Source of the DNA: Coraliomargarita sinensis
GTDB taxonomy: Bacteria; Verrucomicrobiota; Verrucomicrobiia; Opitutales; Coraliomargaritaceae
Direction of reading: 5' to 3'
NCBI RefSeq assembly: GCF_003185655.1
Contig: NZ_QHJQ01000001.1
Span: 248,001 to 312,000, forward strand
DNA: 64,000 nucleotides
Position numbers and translations under genes: made by a program. Positions within the stretch are counted from its first letter, which is position 1; each line of letters begins with the position of its first letter. The notes under the pieces are model-generated. The model saw only the letters and a program-made list of their open reading frames with translations. It did not search any database and was not told the origin of the DNA. Below are positions 9,627 through 18,590 of the stretch, piece by piece.

Positions 9627-10385
9627 TCAAGAATGCACTTCCGGGCGTCGATACCAGAAGCCGCAGAGCTTTCGCCAGCGCACGGCGAGGGGAAAAAGCA
9701 TCATAAAGAAAACCCAGCCCAGAATTTGCGGGCCGGAATACCAGTTCAGCTTGCGGGCCGAGGTCCGGGCGGGGGAGGAACGGATGATTTCGAAGCGGAG
9801 CCCTTTCCGCCGGCCCCATTTCTTGAGGAGGCGGGAGAGTCGCACTTCTTCGCTGGCGTAGAGTCGTTCGTCAAATCCATCGACCTCGCGAAACGCATCG
9901 GCCCGGCAGAAGAGGTAGCTCCCGGCCGCGATTTGCGTGAGTTTGGAGATGCGTTCCCACAGGCCGATCCCGAAGCGACCGACCGCGCTGATCGGCCCCT
10001 CGAACTGAATGATCGAGCCGCCGCCGACAAAGCGCCCGGAAGCAAGCATGTCCAGACTCTCCGCCAACAGGCCGGGGGAGATGCGGGTGTCGGCATCGAC
10101 AAAGATCAAATGGCGGCCCCGGCTTTGATTCGCCCCGCTGTTCCGGGCGCGGGCGATCTGGTTGACCGGTTCAAAGACAACGTGGTCGGCACCATGGGCA
10201 CGGGCCACATCCGCCGTATCGTCGGTGGAATTGTTGTCCACGACGACGATCTCTCCGGGAACCGCCTGCGCGGACATCGCCGTGCGGACCGCCGCCAGGG
10301 TGGCTGGGAGTTCCTGCGCTTCGTTGAACGCGGGAATGATGACCGAGTAGCTCGGCTCGGTGTTGATTTTCGAATCAGTCGGCAT
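9627..10385 (-). CDS. Family 2 glycosyltransferase
   Basis: 252-residue GT-A glycosyltransferase. Seen: SVIIPAFNEAQ (14-24), VVVDNNSTDDT (47-57), the metal-binding FVDADTR with DAD at 97-99, and GGGSIIQFEGP; a hydrophobic segment near 220-240 may anchor it to the membrane. Close to the TIGR04283-type small GT2 enzymes. Its ATG overlaps the stop of the SOUL gene by 11 bases (ATGCCGACTGA), so translation is probably coupled. Acceptor unknown. Confidence 0.85.
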   Translation of the reverse strand: MPTDSKINTEPSYSVIIPAFNEAQELPATLAAVRTAMSAQAVPGEIVVVDNNSTDDTADVARAHGADHVVFEPVNQIARARNSGANQSRGRHLIFVDADTRISPGLLAESLDMLASGRFVGGGSIIQFEGPISAVGRFGIGLWERISKLTQIAAGSYLFCRADAFREVDGFDERLYASEEVRLSRLLKKWGRRKGLRFEIIRSSPARTSARKLNWYSGPQILGWVFFMMLFPLAVRWRKLCGFWYRRPEVHS

Positions 10386-10929
10386 TCTGACTCCGTTCGA
10401 TCACTGGCAGGTGCACTTCAAAACGCTTCAAAAACCAGGGGACATAGGGCCCGTTCCAGAATACGCCCCGGGCCTCCCCGTCGGCTTTATGGGTGGGATG
10501 GGAGTTCAGCCAAGCCTGCAGTTGTTTGCGTGCTGCATTGAAATTCTCCCTGGTGTAGCCTCCGCGCACGCCGATGCTGGCAACCAAGCGTTCGGGCAAA
10601 TCGACCACTTTCACCTCGTCGGTGGAGGAAAGCTCGCGGTGACTGGCATCCGCGCCGATATAAAAATACATCCGGCCCGGCATCATTTCCGCTTCGACCG
10701 GAGTCGTCATGGCGATATCATTCCGGCTGATGTAGCGAAAGAGCGGGCGAAAGAGTCCGTTATTCTCGGAAAAATAATGATCCTTGCACTCAGAGACAAT
10801 CATGCGGCTGGCGGGAATGGTCTTCAACTCCGTCGCACCCACCTCCGTTTGGGGGAAGGCCTGCTGATCCGCATGCGTTGTGCTTTGTAGGCTCATACTG
10901 ATCAATATAAGCAGATAGTAGTATTTCAC
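10375..10929 (-). CDS. SOUL family heme-binding protein, secreted
   Basis: 184 residues with an N-terminal signal peptide (1-20, hydrophobic and ending in THA). The body matches the SOUL/HEBP family pattern: an early strand with ASRMIVSE, FRPLFRYISRNDIAMTTPVE (the family's I-x-M-T-x-P-V motif), a MYFYIG strand and late RLVASIGVRGGYT. Family members bind heme or porphyrins. Located upstream of and overlapping the glycosyltransferase; divergent from the DsbD-like gene with about 90 bases between. Confidence 0.8.
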   Translation of the reverse strand: MKYYYLLILISMSLQSTTHADQQAFPQTEVGATELKTIPASRMIVSECKDHYFSENNGLFRPLFRYISRNDIAMTTPVEAEMMPGRMYFYIGADASHRELSSTDEVKVVDLPERLVASIGVRGGYTRENFNAARKQLQAWLNSHPTHKADGEARGVFWNGPYVPWFLKRFEVHLPVIERSQNAD

Positions 10930-11020
10930 GAGGAAGAATCATGTTTCGGCGTCTCTGCCTTACAGGCGGTGAATGCGCTTGAGGGTTGGAATAATTCTTT
11001 CGGCGGTGCATCTTGACTGC

Positions 11021-13162
11021 ATGCGTTTCAAAGAATTCACACGCGCCGTCAGCTTTTTTTGTCTCGCGGCCTTGTCGCTGCAGGCCGAGCCGGTGCAATC
11101 GGTCCATACCACGATCGACCTGGTTTCGGACAGCAGCGAGATCGTGCCGGGGCAGACCTTCCAGCTGGCCGTGACCTTCGACATGGAACCGGAGTGGCAC
11201 ATCTACTGGGAGAACCCGGGGGCCAGTGGCCTGCCGCCCGAGTTGGACTGGAAACTGCCCGACGGCTTTGAAGCCGGCGAAATCGTCTGGCCCGCCCCCG
11301 AGCGTATTTCCCTCGAAGGCCTGGTCAGCTACGGTTTTAAGGATACCGCCACGCTGGTCGTGCCGGTGGTGGCCCCGTCGGATCTTGAGCCCGGAGCCGA
11401 GATTCCGGTCCGGCTCGACCTCAGCTTTCTCATCTGTAAAGAAATTTGCCTGCCGGGTGATGCCAGCCTGGAGCTAACGCTACGCAGTGGTACGACTCAA
11501 AAACCGAGTGCCGATTCCGCGGTCTTTGAACGCGCACGTGAGGCTCAGCCCGGAGAGGAGGTCCCCTTCGAGGTGACGCCCATCGCCATGGATGAGAAAA
11601 CACTGACGGTGGAGATTTCCGGTGCCGACCTGCCGGAATCGCTTTATTTCTACGCAGCGGAAGCGAGCATGCTCGATCCCAACGCCGACCAGCCTTACAC
11701 CATCGCCGACGGCACCGGCCGTCTGAGCCTTCCCCTTGACTTTGCCTTTTTTGATCAAGAGCCCGGCAAAATCAAAGGTGTGCTGCGGTCGCCGGACCAA
11801 AGCTGGCATGCGGTGGTCCCGGTCAAGTCCCAGTCCAGCCGGGCCGCCTCGTCCGCCGAGTCCGCAGAGGTGTCAGTGGCCGCCTCCCCCGGGGGGCTGG
11901 AGCAAAAGCTGTTGGACTTCGGCCTCCTGGGCTGGCTCCTCCTCGCTTTCGTCGGCGGCTTGATTCTCAATGTCATGCCCTGTGTCCTGCCGGTGCTCTC
12001 GCTCAAGGTGTTTTCGCTGCTGAATCACAGCGGGCAGTCCCGCAGCCACGCTTTGGCGCACGGGATCGCTTATACGCTCGGTGTGGTGGCCAGCTTCATT
12101 CTCCTGGCGGCGGTGCTGTTCAGCCTTCGGGCACTGGGCGAAAGTATCGGCTGGGGCTTTCAACTGCAAAATCCGGGATTTGTGCTGGTACTCGGACTCG
12201 TTTTTTTCCTCTTCGGGCTCAACTTGCTGGGGGTCTTTGAGATTGGTTCCGGACTGGTCGGGGCCGATGCCAAAGTTGCCGGGCGTAAGGACCTATTCGG
12301 CTCTTTCGGAGTCGGAGTCCTGGCTGCGGTTGTAGGGGCGCCCTGTGTAGGGCCCTTTGTCGGTGGCGTCAGCGGGGTCGCGCTTCAGACCAATACCTTC
12401 ACCGGGCTATTCATCTTTGCCATGCTCGGCTTCGGTATGGCCTCGCCATTTCTTTTCCTGGCCATCTTTCCCAAGCTGGTGGCGTACCTGCCCAAGCCGG
12501 GCCCCTGGATGGAAACCTTCAAACAATCGATGGGCTTCCTCCTCCTGGCTGCGCTGGTCTTTCTACTTTATCTACTCGGACAGCTGGGGGGGGGCGCCGC
12601 CATCACGGTGATGCTCGTTGTCCTGCTGGTCTCTGCAATCGCGGCCTGGGTCTACGGGCGCTGGGCGGCACCGGGGAAATCATTCAAGTCGCGGATCATT
12701 GCCCGGAGCATAACGATTCTACTGCTTGTAGCCGGTGCTTTCTGGGGCTTGCGTGCGATCGATGCGGCCTACGACAACTTTACCCGCGGTGTTGCCGGAG
12801 CGGCTACTGAAGACGGGCACTGGGCCCCCTGGAGCAAGGAGGCTGTCGAGCAGGCGATCGCCGAGGGGAAGCCGGTCTTTGTCGATTTTACGGCCACCTG
12901 GTGCCTGATCTGCCAGGTGAATAAAAAGACGGCGCTGCGCACGGATGAAACCCACGCGTTGTTTGAAGAGTACGACGTCGTCAGTCTTTCGGCCGACTGG
13001 ACCCGCCGGGATGCCGCGATTACGGCCGAACTGGAAAAGTTCGGGCGGTCCGGCGTGCCCCTCTATTTGCTCTATAGCCCGGAGGGCGAGGTTTCGGTGC
13101 TACCGCAGAATTTGACCAACGGGATTATCCGGGAGGCGGTCGAAGGCCTCTTTGAGGATTAG
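11021..13162 (+). CDS. DsbD-like protein-disulfide reductase
   Basis: 713 residues that carry electrons from cytoplasmic thioredoxin across the membrane to periplasmic thiols. Seen: signal peptide (1-22), N-terminal periplasmic domain with the redox pair C139/C143 (ICKEICLPG), a central DsbD-type membrane domain of about eight helices starting with NVMPCVLPVLSLK near 318 and a second cysteine in GAPCVGPFVGG, then a C-terminal thioredoxin domain with C628/C631 (TATWCLICQ). All three redox pairs are present, as in E. coli DsbD. The ATG at 11021 gives a normal signal peptide; an ATG at 10973 would add 16 residues before it. No strong Shine-Dalgarno is seen. Confidence 0.9.
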   Translation: MRFKEFTRAVSFFCLAALSLQAEPVQSVHTTIDLVSDSSEIVPGQTFQLAVTFDMEPEWHIYWENPGASGLPPELDWKLPDGFEAGEIVWPAPERISLEGLVSYGFKDTATLVVPVVAPSDLEPGAEIPVRLDLSFLICKEICLPGDASLELTLRSGTTQKPSADSAVFERAREAQPGEEVPFEVTPIAMDEKTLTVEISGADLPESLYFYAAEASMLDPNADQPYTIADGTGRLSLPLDFAFFDQEPGKIKGVLRSPDQSWHAVVPVKSQSSRAASSAESAEVSVAASPGGLEQKLLDFGLLGWLLLAFVGGLILNVMPCVLPVLSLKVFSLLNHSGQSRSHALAHGIAYTLGVVASFILLAAVLFSLRALGESIGWGFQLQNPGFVLVLGLVFFLFGLNLLGVFEIGSGLVGADAKVAGRKDLFGSFGVGVLAAVVGAPCVGPFVGGVSGVALQTNTFTGLFIFAMLGFGMASPFLFLAIFPKLVAYLPKPGPWMETFKQSMGFLLLAALVFLLYLLGQLGGGAAITVMLVVLLVSAIAAWVYGRWAAPGKSFKSRIIARSITILLLVAGAFWGLRAIDAAYDNFTRGVAGAATEDGHWAPWSKEAVEQAIAEGKPVFVDFTATWCLICQVNKKTALRTDETHALFEEYDVVSLSADWTRRDAAITAELEKFGRSGVPLYLLYSPEGEVSVLPQNLTNGIIREAVEGLFED

Positions 13163-13207
13163 CCGAATTAGATTTGCTATGTCTGCTCGCAGCGGCAAAA
13201 ACGGGGC

Positions 13208-14224
13208 ATGTTTTATGACGAGGTCAACGTGACTTTAAAGGCGGGCAAGGGCGGCGACGGCTGCTTCAGCTTCCGCCGTGCCAAGTATGAGCCCAAGGGC
13301 GGACCCGATGGCGGCGATGGTGGCCGCGGTGGCAATGTGTACATTGTGGGCGATACCAATGTCGCGGATCTGACGGATTTCCACTTCAAGCCCGGGTGGC
13401 GCGCCAAGAACGGCGAGCCCGGCCGGGGCAGTGATCAACACGGCGCCAAAGGCAGCCACCTGACGCTTAAGCTGCCCGTCGGGACCATCGTGGTGGACCG
13501 GGAGACGGGCGATCCGATCGCCGAGGTGACCGAACATGGCGAAGAAGTGCTCCTGCTCGAAGGTGGCGATGGCGGTAAAGGCAACGCCCAGTTCAAGTCC
13601 TCCACCAATCAGGCGCCACGGCAATTTACCCTCGGCAAACCGGGCGAGGAAGGGGAGTTTCGTCTCATCATCAAGACCATCGCCGATGTCGGTCTGATCG
13701 GCTTTCCCAATGCGGGTAAGTCCACTTTGCTGAACATGATGACCAATGCGCACCCGAAAACGGGCGCATACCCCTTCACCACCATGTTTCCGACGGTGGG
13801 CGTGCTGGAGTACCCCGATCAGTTTGAGCGGATCACGCTGGCCGATATTCCCGGCCTCATCGAAGGAGCCAGTAAAAACAAGGGGCTCGGGCACCGCTTC
13901 CTCAAGCATGTCGAACGCTGCAAGGTGCTTCTGGTCATGATTGATATGCAGGGCACCGACGGGCGTGAGCCGATTTCGGATTACCGCGTGCTGCAAAAGG
14001 AGCTCAAGTTGTACATGCCGGGGCTGGTTCGTAAGCCGGTGCTGGTTTGTGCGAACAAAATGGACGAACCGGACGCTCCGGATAACCTGGCAAGCTTCCG
14101 AAAAAAGGTGAAAGAGACCGTCTATCCAATTTCCTGTGTATCCGACGAGGGGTTCGAGGAATTGAAGCAGGCCCTTCTGGCGGAAGTGCTGGAAATACGC
14201 CGTGCGGAACGTGAAGAGGATTGA
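13208..14224 (+). CDS. obgE: GTPase Obg/CgtA
   Basis: Essential ribosome-associated GTPase involved in 50S assembly and stress response. 338 residues: an N-terminal glycine-rich Obg domain (1-157, with [20 protein letters not shown] and repeated GGDGG), then the G domain with G1 GFPNAGKST (165-173), switch [10 protein letters not shown]3 DIPGLIEGA and G4 NKMD. No C-terminal extension, as in many short forms. It follows the DsbD-like gene by 45 bases. rplU and rpmA, often upstream of obgE, are not here. Confidence 0.96.
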   Translation: MFYDEVNVTLKAGKGGDGCFSFRRAKYEPKGGPDGGDGGRGGNVYIVGDTNVADLTDFHFKPGWRAKNGEPGRGSDQHGAKGSHLTLKLPVGTIVVDRETGDPIAEVTEHGEEVLLLEGGDGGKGNAQFKSSTNQAPRQFTLGKPGEEGEFRLIIKTIADVGLIGFPNAGKSTLLNMMTNAHPKTGAYPFTTMFPTVGVLEYPDQFERITLADIPGLIEGASKNKGLGHRFLKHVERCKVLLVMIDMQGTDGREPISDYRVLQKELKLYMPGLVRKPVLVCANKMDEPDAPDNLASFRKKVKETVYPISCVSDEGFEELKQALLAEVLEIRRAEREED

Positions 14225-14262
14225 CCCCGGGGTAAGCCGTTAGTAACGTTCGCGTACACACT

Positions 14263-15045
14263 ATGTCCCGTGTCGTTCCATTTTTGCTTCTTTTCAGCAT
14301 CAGCATATCTTTTGTGCATGCTGAATTTCGCACGTTTACGAACGATTTCGGGGACTCGGTTGAAGCCAAGCTGATCGAGTTGAAAAAGGAAGACAGCATT
14401 ATCCGGATGCAGCTCAGGAACGGGCGCAAAATCGACGCGAAGCTTTCCGCCTTCAGCCAGTCCGATCAAAAATACATTCGTAAGTGGTGGGGTGAGGTTG
14501 TCGCTGAAAGACAGATCCTGCACAAGCAAGCGCGCATTGATGTGGAGATTAAGATTGATACCAAAACACGCTCCAGCGGGCACTCCAGTTGGTACTCGGA
14601 ATCCGACGATAAAACAAAAATCTTTTATCCGGAAGTGACGATCGAAAACAATGAATCCCAGACTTTTAAGGGGAATGAACTGCGTCTGGTGATTTTTGCA
14701 GACGACATGCGCTACAAGGGGCAAATGAAAGTGGTTTCTGCCAGCAGCATTAAGACGGATCTGAAAGAGCGCGAGGAAATCGTTTTGGAACCCGACGCTT
14801 TTCGGCTCAGGCATTACGAGTATGACAGTAATTATTTTAACTACGATTACGAGTACGGTTACAAATACAGCGGTTATGCGATGACACTGAAAAACTCGAA
14901 AGGGGAAGTCATCTACGAAGACGCTACGAAAGATAAGTTCCTCAAATCAAAGCACTTATACAGCTGCAAAAAAGGCCAGATCTTTGACGAGGACTTCAAG
15001 CGCAGGCTGAAATCCAGCGGTAGCAGTTCTTCCTACGCCAACTAA
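14263..15045 (+). CDS. Secreted protein with SHD1-like domain
   Basis: 260 residues, function unknown. Seen: signal peptide (1-20, ending VHA), then about 50 residues resembling the SHD1 (SLA1 homology 1) module common in Planctomycetota and Verrucomicrobiota: FRTFTNDFGDSVEAKLIEL, then MQLRNGRKIDAKLSAFSQSD, then YIRKW. The rest is probably beta-rich with a Tyr-rich stretch (NYFNYDYEYGYKY, near 193-205) and a Ser-rich tail. Lies 38 bases after obgE on the same strand. Confidence 0.7.
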   Translation: MSRVVPFLLLFSISISFVHAEFRTFTNDFGDSVEAKLIELKKEDSIIRMQLRNGRKIDAKLSAFSQSDQKYIRKWWGEVVAERQILHKQARIDVEIKIDTKTRSSGHSSWYSESDDKTKIFYPEVTIENNESQTFKGNELRLVIFADDMRYKGQMKVVSASSIKTDLKEREEIVLEPDAFRLRHYEYDSNYFNYDYEYGYKYSGYAMTLKNSKGEVIYEDATKDKFLKSKHLYSCKKGQIFDEDFKRRLKSSGSSSSYAN

Positions 15046-15120
15046 TAAATTTGTCTCTGAGCTTGTTGACCCGGTAACGAGGCCTCCCTCCCAGCGATTT
15101 TTCTCTTTGACCCTGCTCGG

Positions 15121-15140
15121 GTGCACGTGTGAGCGTGCAC
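15121..15140. other. Perfect hairpin between two secreted-protein genes
   Basis: GTGCACG, six-base loop, CGTGCAC: a perfect seven-base stem without a following T run. It could stop transcription from upstream or be a protein-binding palindrome; neither can be decided from sequence. Confidence 0.35.
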
Positions 15141-15213
15141 GGTTCACAGGCTTGTCGCAAAAAAAGCCTACACCCACCGGAACATCCGGAAAAAACCATA
15201 AACTTATTAAAGT

Positions 15214-15732
15214 ATGAAATTCACCCGACAAATTCTATCTATCCTAGCGCTCAGCATGGGCGTGTCCTTGCAAACGTTCGCACAGGCTCCTGCGGCCCCC
15301 GCACAGCAACCGGACCAAATTTCCCAGCTCGCCGAGCTTGTGGGCTTAAGTGACACCCAGGAGCAGGAGATTCGCGATATCGTCGCCGAAATCGAGCCCA
15401 AGATCGAACGCCTGCAGACCGAGGCTCAAGCAGTTCAAGCGGAGCTCGTCGAACTATCCGGACCCGACTTTGACGAGGCCGCCATTCGCGAAAAGGCCTC
15501 CGAACTGGGGACCCTTGAGGGCGAGATGACTGCGTCGTCAATCATTCTGCAGTCCAAGGTTGATGCTGTATTTACAGAGGAACAGCGTCAGCAGCTGGAA
15601 GAAATGCAGCGCCAGCAACAGCAAATGCAGCAACAAATGCGTCAGCAACAGATGCAGCGCCAAATCCAGCAGCAGTTGCAACAGCAGCAGCAACAGCCAC
15701 AACCGGGAGCGGGAGTCGCTCCGGCGAAGTAA
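15214..15732 (+). CDS. Secreted Gln-rich helical protein (Spy/CpxP-like plan)
   Basis: 172 residues. Seen: signal peptide (about 1-23, ending TFAQ), a helical body (35-125) with SDTQEQEIRDIVAEIEPKIE and FTEEQRQQLEEM that has the helix plan of Spy/CpxP periplasmic chaperone-like proteins, and a Gln/Met-rich low-complexity tail (125-165) in which Gln makes up most residues. The family assignment is by pattern only. A strong terminator follows. Confidence 0.65.
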   Translation: MKFTRQILSILALSMGVSLQTFAQAPAAPAQQPDQISQLAELVGLSDTQEQEIRDIVAEIEPKIERLQTEAQAVQAELVELSGPDFDEAAIREKASELGTLEGEMTASSIILQSKVDAVFTEEQRQQLEEMQRQQQQMQQQMRQQQMQRQIQQQLQQQQQQPQPGAGVAPAK

Positions 15733-15763
15733 TCAAGCAGACTGACGACTGAATTTTTTATCG

Positions 15764-15792
15764 AAAGCCCGGGCATATGCCCGGGCTTTTTT
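15764..15792 (+). terminator. Rho-independent terminator
   Basis: AAAGCCCGGGCATATGCCCG, then GGCTTTTTT: a perfect GC-rich palindrome followed by six T. It ends the transcript of the Gln-rich secreted protein and may also serve the opposite site-2-protease-like gene, since the stem is flanked by A on the other side. Confidence 0.9.
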
Positions 15793-15809
15793 GTGGGATC
15801 AAACTTTCC

Positions 15810-16445
15810 TCAGCGTGGTGTCGCCTGGAAAGATTGCCAATTGTGCCAGGCAAAAAGGGCCATGAAAATAGGGAGCAAAATGGTACCGAGATAGAAGTAT
15901 CCGGCCACGCCGATGGCCACTGCGACAATCGCGCTGATCAAATGCACGTAACGTTGCTTCCGGGGTCCCAGTATCGCGGCCAGCATTTGGCCCCCGTCCA
16001 TTGGGTAGACCGGGAGGCAATTCAGAATCGACCAGAATATACTGACCAAAATCAAATCACGCAGAAAAGGGCGGAAGAGTGAGCCTTCAGGAATTTGAAT
16101 AAGACCGGCTAGACCAATTAGAAGGATGCCAAATGCGAATTGGAGGCCTGGACCCGCTGCCGTGACGAGAAAGGACTGTTTGCGGTCGAGTTGACCCGAG
16201 GGGTAAGAGGCAAATCCGCCAAAGGCCTGCAAGGTGATCGATGTCGGCAGACCGTATTTGCGGATCATCAGCGCATGGCCCAGCTCATGAATCATGATGG
16301 AAAGAAAGCCGGCGAAGGCGAAGACCGCCACCAGCATGATCTCGAGCGAGTTGGAAGCGTGCAAGCCACCCCCGATAAAGACCATTGTCAGCCAGAACCA
16401 GGGTTGCACGCAGACGGGGATGCCTAAAATGGAAAAGCGAATCAT
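15810..16445 (-). CDS. Site-2-protease-like membrane metallopeptidase (M50)
   Basis: 211-residue membrane protein. Seen: HELGH at 53-57 inside a transmembrane helix (zinc ligands H53 and H57, catalytic E54) and the third-ligand motif LNCLPVYPMDGGQ (141-153, D150). About five to six membrane helices, no PDZ or CBS domain. Such minimal S2P proteins are of unknown substrate. A longer frame runs to 16628, but the ATG at 16445 starts at MIRFSILGIPVCVQPWFWL, which matches the family start; the extension overlaps a small plus-strand reading frame. Confidence 0.8.
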   Translation of the reverse strand: MIRFSILGIPVCVQPWFWLTMVFIGGGLHASNSLEIMLVAVFAFAGFLSIMIHELGHALMIRKYGLPTSITLQAFGGFASYPSGQLDRKQSFLVTAAGPGLQFAFGILLIGLAGLIQIPEGSLFRPFLRDLILVSIFWSILNCLPVYPMDGGQMLAAILGPRKQRYVHLISAIVAVAIGVAGYFYLGTILLPIFMALFAWHNWQSFQATPR

Positions 16446-16532
16446 AGCGGGCAACATCGGTATTGGGGAATAAAAGCGCAAACACGGAAAATAAAATCTG
16501 ATTGGAAGTCTCTTTTCCCAAAACCACGGAAA

Positions 16533-16694
16533 ATGAAGCAGGGGGCCAGCCAGGATGCCTTGCCGGTGATCGAAGTGATCGAGCAGTGGCCGGTCTTGGA
16601 GGGCCGCGGCAATAAGCTCGCGGAACAACTGCCGGAGTTGAAACGGGAGATTGAAAACGCTCCCCGTTACGAACTCATCAGTTTCAGAAAATAG
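16533..16694 (+). CDS. Small protein of 53 residues, unknown
   Basis: ATG frame starting MKQGASQDALPVIEVIEQWP and ending in ENAPRYELISFRK. Its codons prefer G or C at third positions like neighbouring genes, and it is predicted helical and charged. The weak ACGGAAA before the ATG is the only ribosome-site hint. It diverges from the S2P gene. It may be a genuine small protein or the remnant of a larger gene. No family recognised. Confidence 0.4.
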   Translation: MKQGASQDALPVIEVIEQWPVLEGRGNKLAEQLPELKREIENAPRYELISFRK

Positions 16695-16732
16695 GAACGA
16701 AGTCCGAAAGGTTTTTCTTCAGGGACCCGCCT

Positions 16733-16811
16733 GTAGCCGAAGGCCTTCGCCTTTGGCCGCAGCGTTTCGAAAGCTCTCAGCTTGTCCCCAAAGCCTAAGG
16801 GCTTCGGCTAC
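16733..16811. repeat. GTAG-headed REPIN-like inverted pair
   Basis: Left arm GTAGCCGAAGGCCTTCGCCT then TTGG; right arm read on the minus strand GTAGCCGAAGCCCTTAGGCT then TTGG. The arms differ by a few bases. It fills the gap before the acyl-AMP ligase gene. Confidence 0.7.
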
Positions 16812-16946
16812 GGGTGAGGCGCATCTGAAGCCTTCCGGTTGACGCTTGTCCTCCGCCGGTACCTTTACCTAGGGCGGAAACTCAGAGGACTTAGGGGTGT
16901 TCTGTTTTGCTTTACGAAGGAAGAAGTCCTTCTCAGTCTTTCTATT

Positions 16947-18590
16947 GTGAGCCGCACACAGCAAATCGATATCGACGAAGCATCGTTCCAGCAGCGTGCT
17001 GAACTGAAAAGTCACCTGGCATGGGAGAGTTTTGTCGCGCTGGCCCGTAAGCCCGGCCGGGAACTGATTGTCGATTGCACCATGCAGCGGCGTGCGATGA
17101 AAAGCGGCTTCCTGCTCGCGCTTGCCTGGGGCCTGTCCAGGCGTATCAAAACATGGACGGACAAGAAACGGGTGGGGATCGTCTTTCCCCCCGGTCTGGG
17201 TGGCTACATTGCCAATCTGGCGGTCACTCTGGCGGGGAAGGTTCCGGTCAACCTAAACTTCACACTAGGCCCGGCCAGTGTCGAGTCCTGCATTCGCAGG
17301 GCAGATATTGACTGCCTGCTCACCACCCAGCGTGTACAAAAGAAGATGACCGGCTTCCCCTGGCCGGACGAAGGGATCGTCGATCTGGTCGAGGAGATGA
17401 AAACCCTTTCGAAGCCGAAGACCTTGGCGCTCCTTGCGGCGATCTATGTGCTGCCGGGCAAATTTCTGGCAAAATGTTTGAAGGTGCCTTCGACGGGCGA
17501 CCGGGACGAGGCTGGCTTGCTCTTCACCAGTGGCAGCTCCGGCGAGCCGAAGGGAGTGGCGCTGACGCATCGGAATATTCTGAGTAACTGCGCCCAGATT
17601 GACACGGCCGGCTTGCTGCCGACCTCGGAGAAAGTGCTCGCGAACCTCCCGATTTTTCACAGCTTCGGCTTTACGGTGACGCTCTGGTATCCGCTGCTCC
17701 GGGGCTGCCCGGTCGTGACCTTGCCGTCCCCGCTGGAAGTGAAAAAAATTGCGGAGGCGATCCATGCGGAGTCGGCGACGATTTTGATCGGCACGCCCAC
17801 ATTTTTTAAGCCCTACCTGAAACGGGTGGAGCCGGAGCAGTTGGCTTCGCTCAAATACGTGATTGCGGGCGCCGAGAAGACGCCGGACGGATTTGCCGAT
17901 GCCTGGGAGCAGCGCTTCGGCAGCATTTACTTTGAAGGCTACGGGCTGACCGAAACCTCGCCGGTCGTCTCGGTCAATCTACCGGACAAGCCGCAAGGGG
18001 TCGACTATCCCGGAGAGTCGGATGAGGGGAGCCGGCGCGGGTCTGTGGGGCGGTTGTTTCCCGGCCTGGCCGCGCGTATCCTGAATCCGGATACGCGTGT
18101 GGCTGCTTCTTGCGATGTCACCGGGTTGCTTGCTTTGAAGGGGCCCAACATATTTGAAGGTTATTTGGAGGATCCCGAGCGCACTGCTGAAGTGAAAGAG
18201 GGCGAGTGGTTCATTACCGGAGATCTCGCGCGTTTTGATGCGGACGGCTTTCTCTACATTGAGGGGCGCCTTTCCCGGTTTTCCAAGATTGGTGGCGAGA
18301 TGGTGCCCCACGGCACGGTCGAGCAGGCCTTGATCGAGGCCTTTGATTTGCTCGACGCGGAAGCGCCGATGCTGGCGGTGGGCGCCCGCCCGGACGAGGC
18401 AAAAGGCGAGGCGCTGGTGCTGATTGCCGCCATCGATCTCGAACTGAGCGACGTGCGGGAGAAGCTCGCCTCCGCCGGTTTCAGCAATCTCTGGATTCCA
18501 AAAGAGATGAAACGGGTGGAGTCGGTCCCGACGCTGGCCACCGGAAAGCTCGACTTGCGGGGGATTCAGGAGCTGGCCGCATCGGCCTGA
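16947..18590 (+). CDS. AMP-dependent acyl-CoA/acyl-ACP synthetase
   Basis: About 547 residues, ANL superfamily, resembling the ligase domain of Aas (2-acyl-glycerophosphoethanolamine acyltransferase/acyl-ACP synthetase). It would activate a fatty acid with ATP. Seen: LNFTLGP, the P-loop [40 protein letters not shown], the core [21 protein letters not shown] split by the usual GD, and a late ATGKLDLR with the catalytic-type lysine. The start is uncertain: there is no ATG; GTG at 16947 is preferred here, with a TTG at 16839 as alternative. Its 3' end overlaps that of recD2 by 25 bases in convergent orientation. Confidence 0.82.
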   Translation: MSRTQQIDIDEASFQQRAELKSHLAWESFVALARKPGRELIVDCTMQRRAMKSGFLLALAWGLSRRIKTWTDKKRVGIVFPPGLGGYIANLAVTLAGKVPVNLNFTLGPASVESCIRRADIDCLLTTQRVQKKMTGFPWPDEGIVDLVEEMKTLSKPKTLALLAAIYVLPGKFLAKCLKVPSTGDRDEAGLLFTSGSSGEPKGVALTHRNILSNCAQIDTAGLLPTSEKVLANLPIFHSFGFTVTLWYPLLRGCPVVTLPSPLEVKKIAEAIHAESATILIGTPTFFKPYLKRVEPEQLASLKYVIAGAEKTPDGFADAWEQRFGSIYFEGYGLTETSPVVSVNLPDKPQGVDYPGESDEGSRRGSVGRLFPGLAARILNPDTRVAASCDVTGLLALKGPNIFEGYLEDPERTAEVKEGEWFITGDLARFDADGFLYIEGRLSRFSKIGGEMVPHGTVEQALIEAFDLLDAEAPMLAVGARPDEAKGEALVLIAAIDLELSDVREKLASAGFSNLWIPKEMKRVESVPTLATGKLDLRGIQELAASA

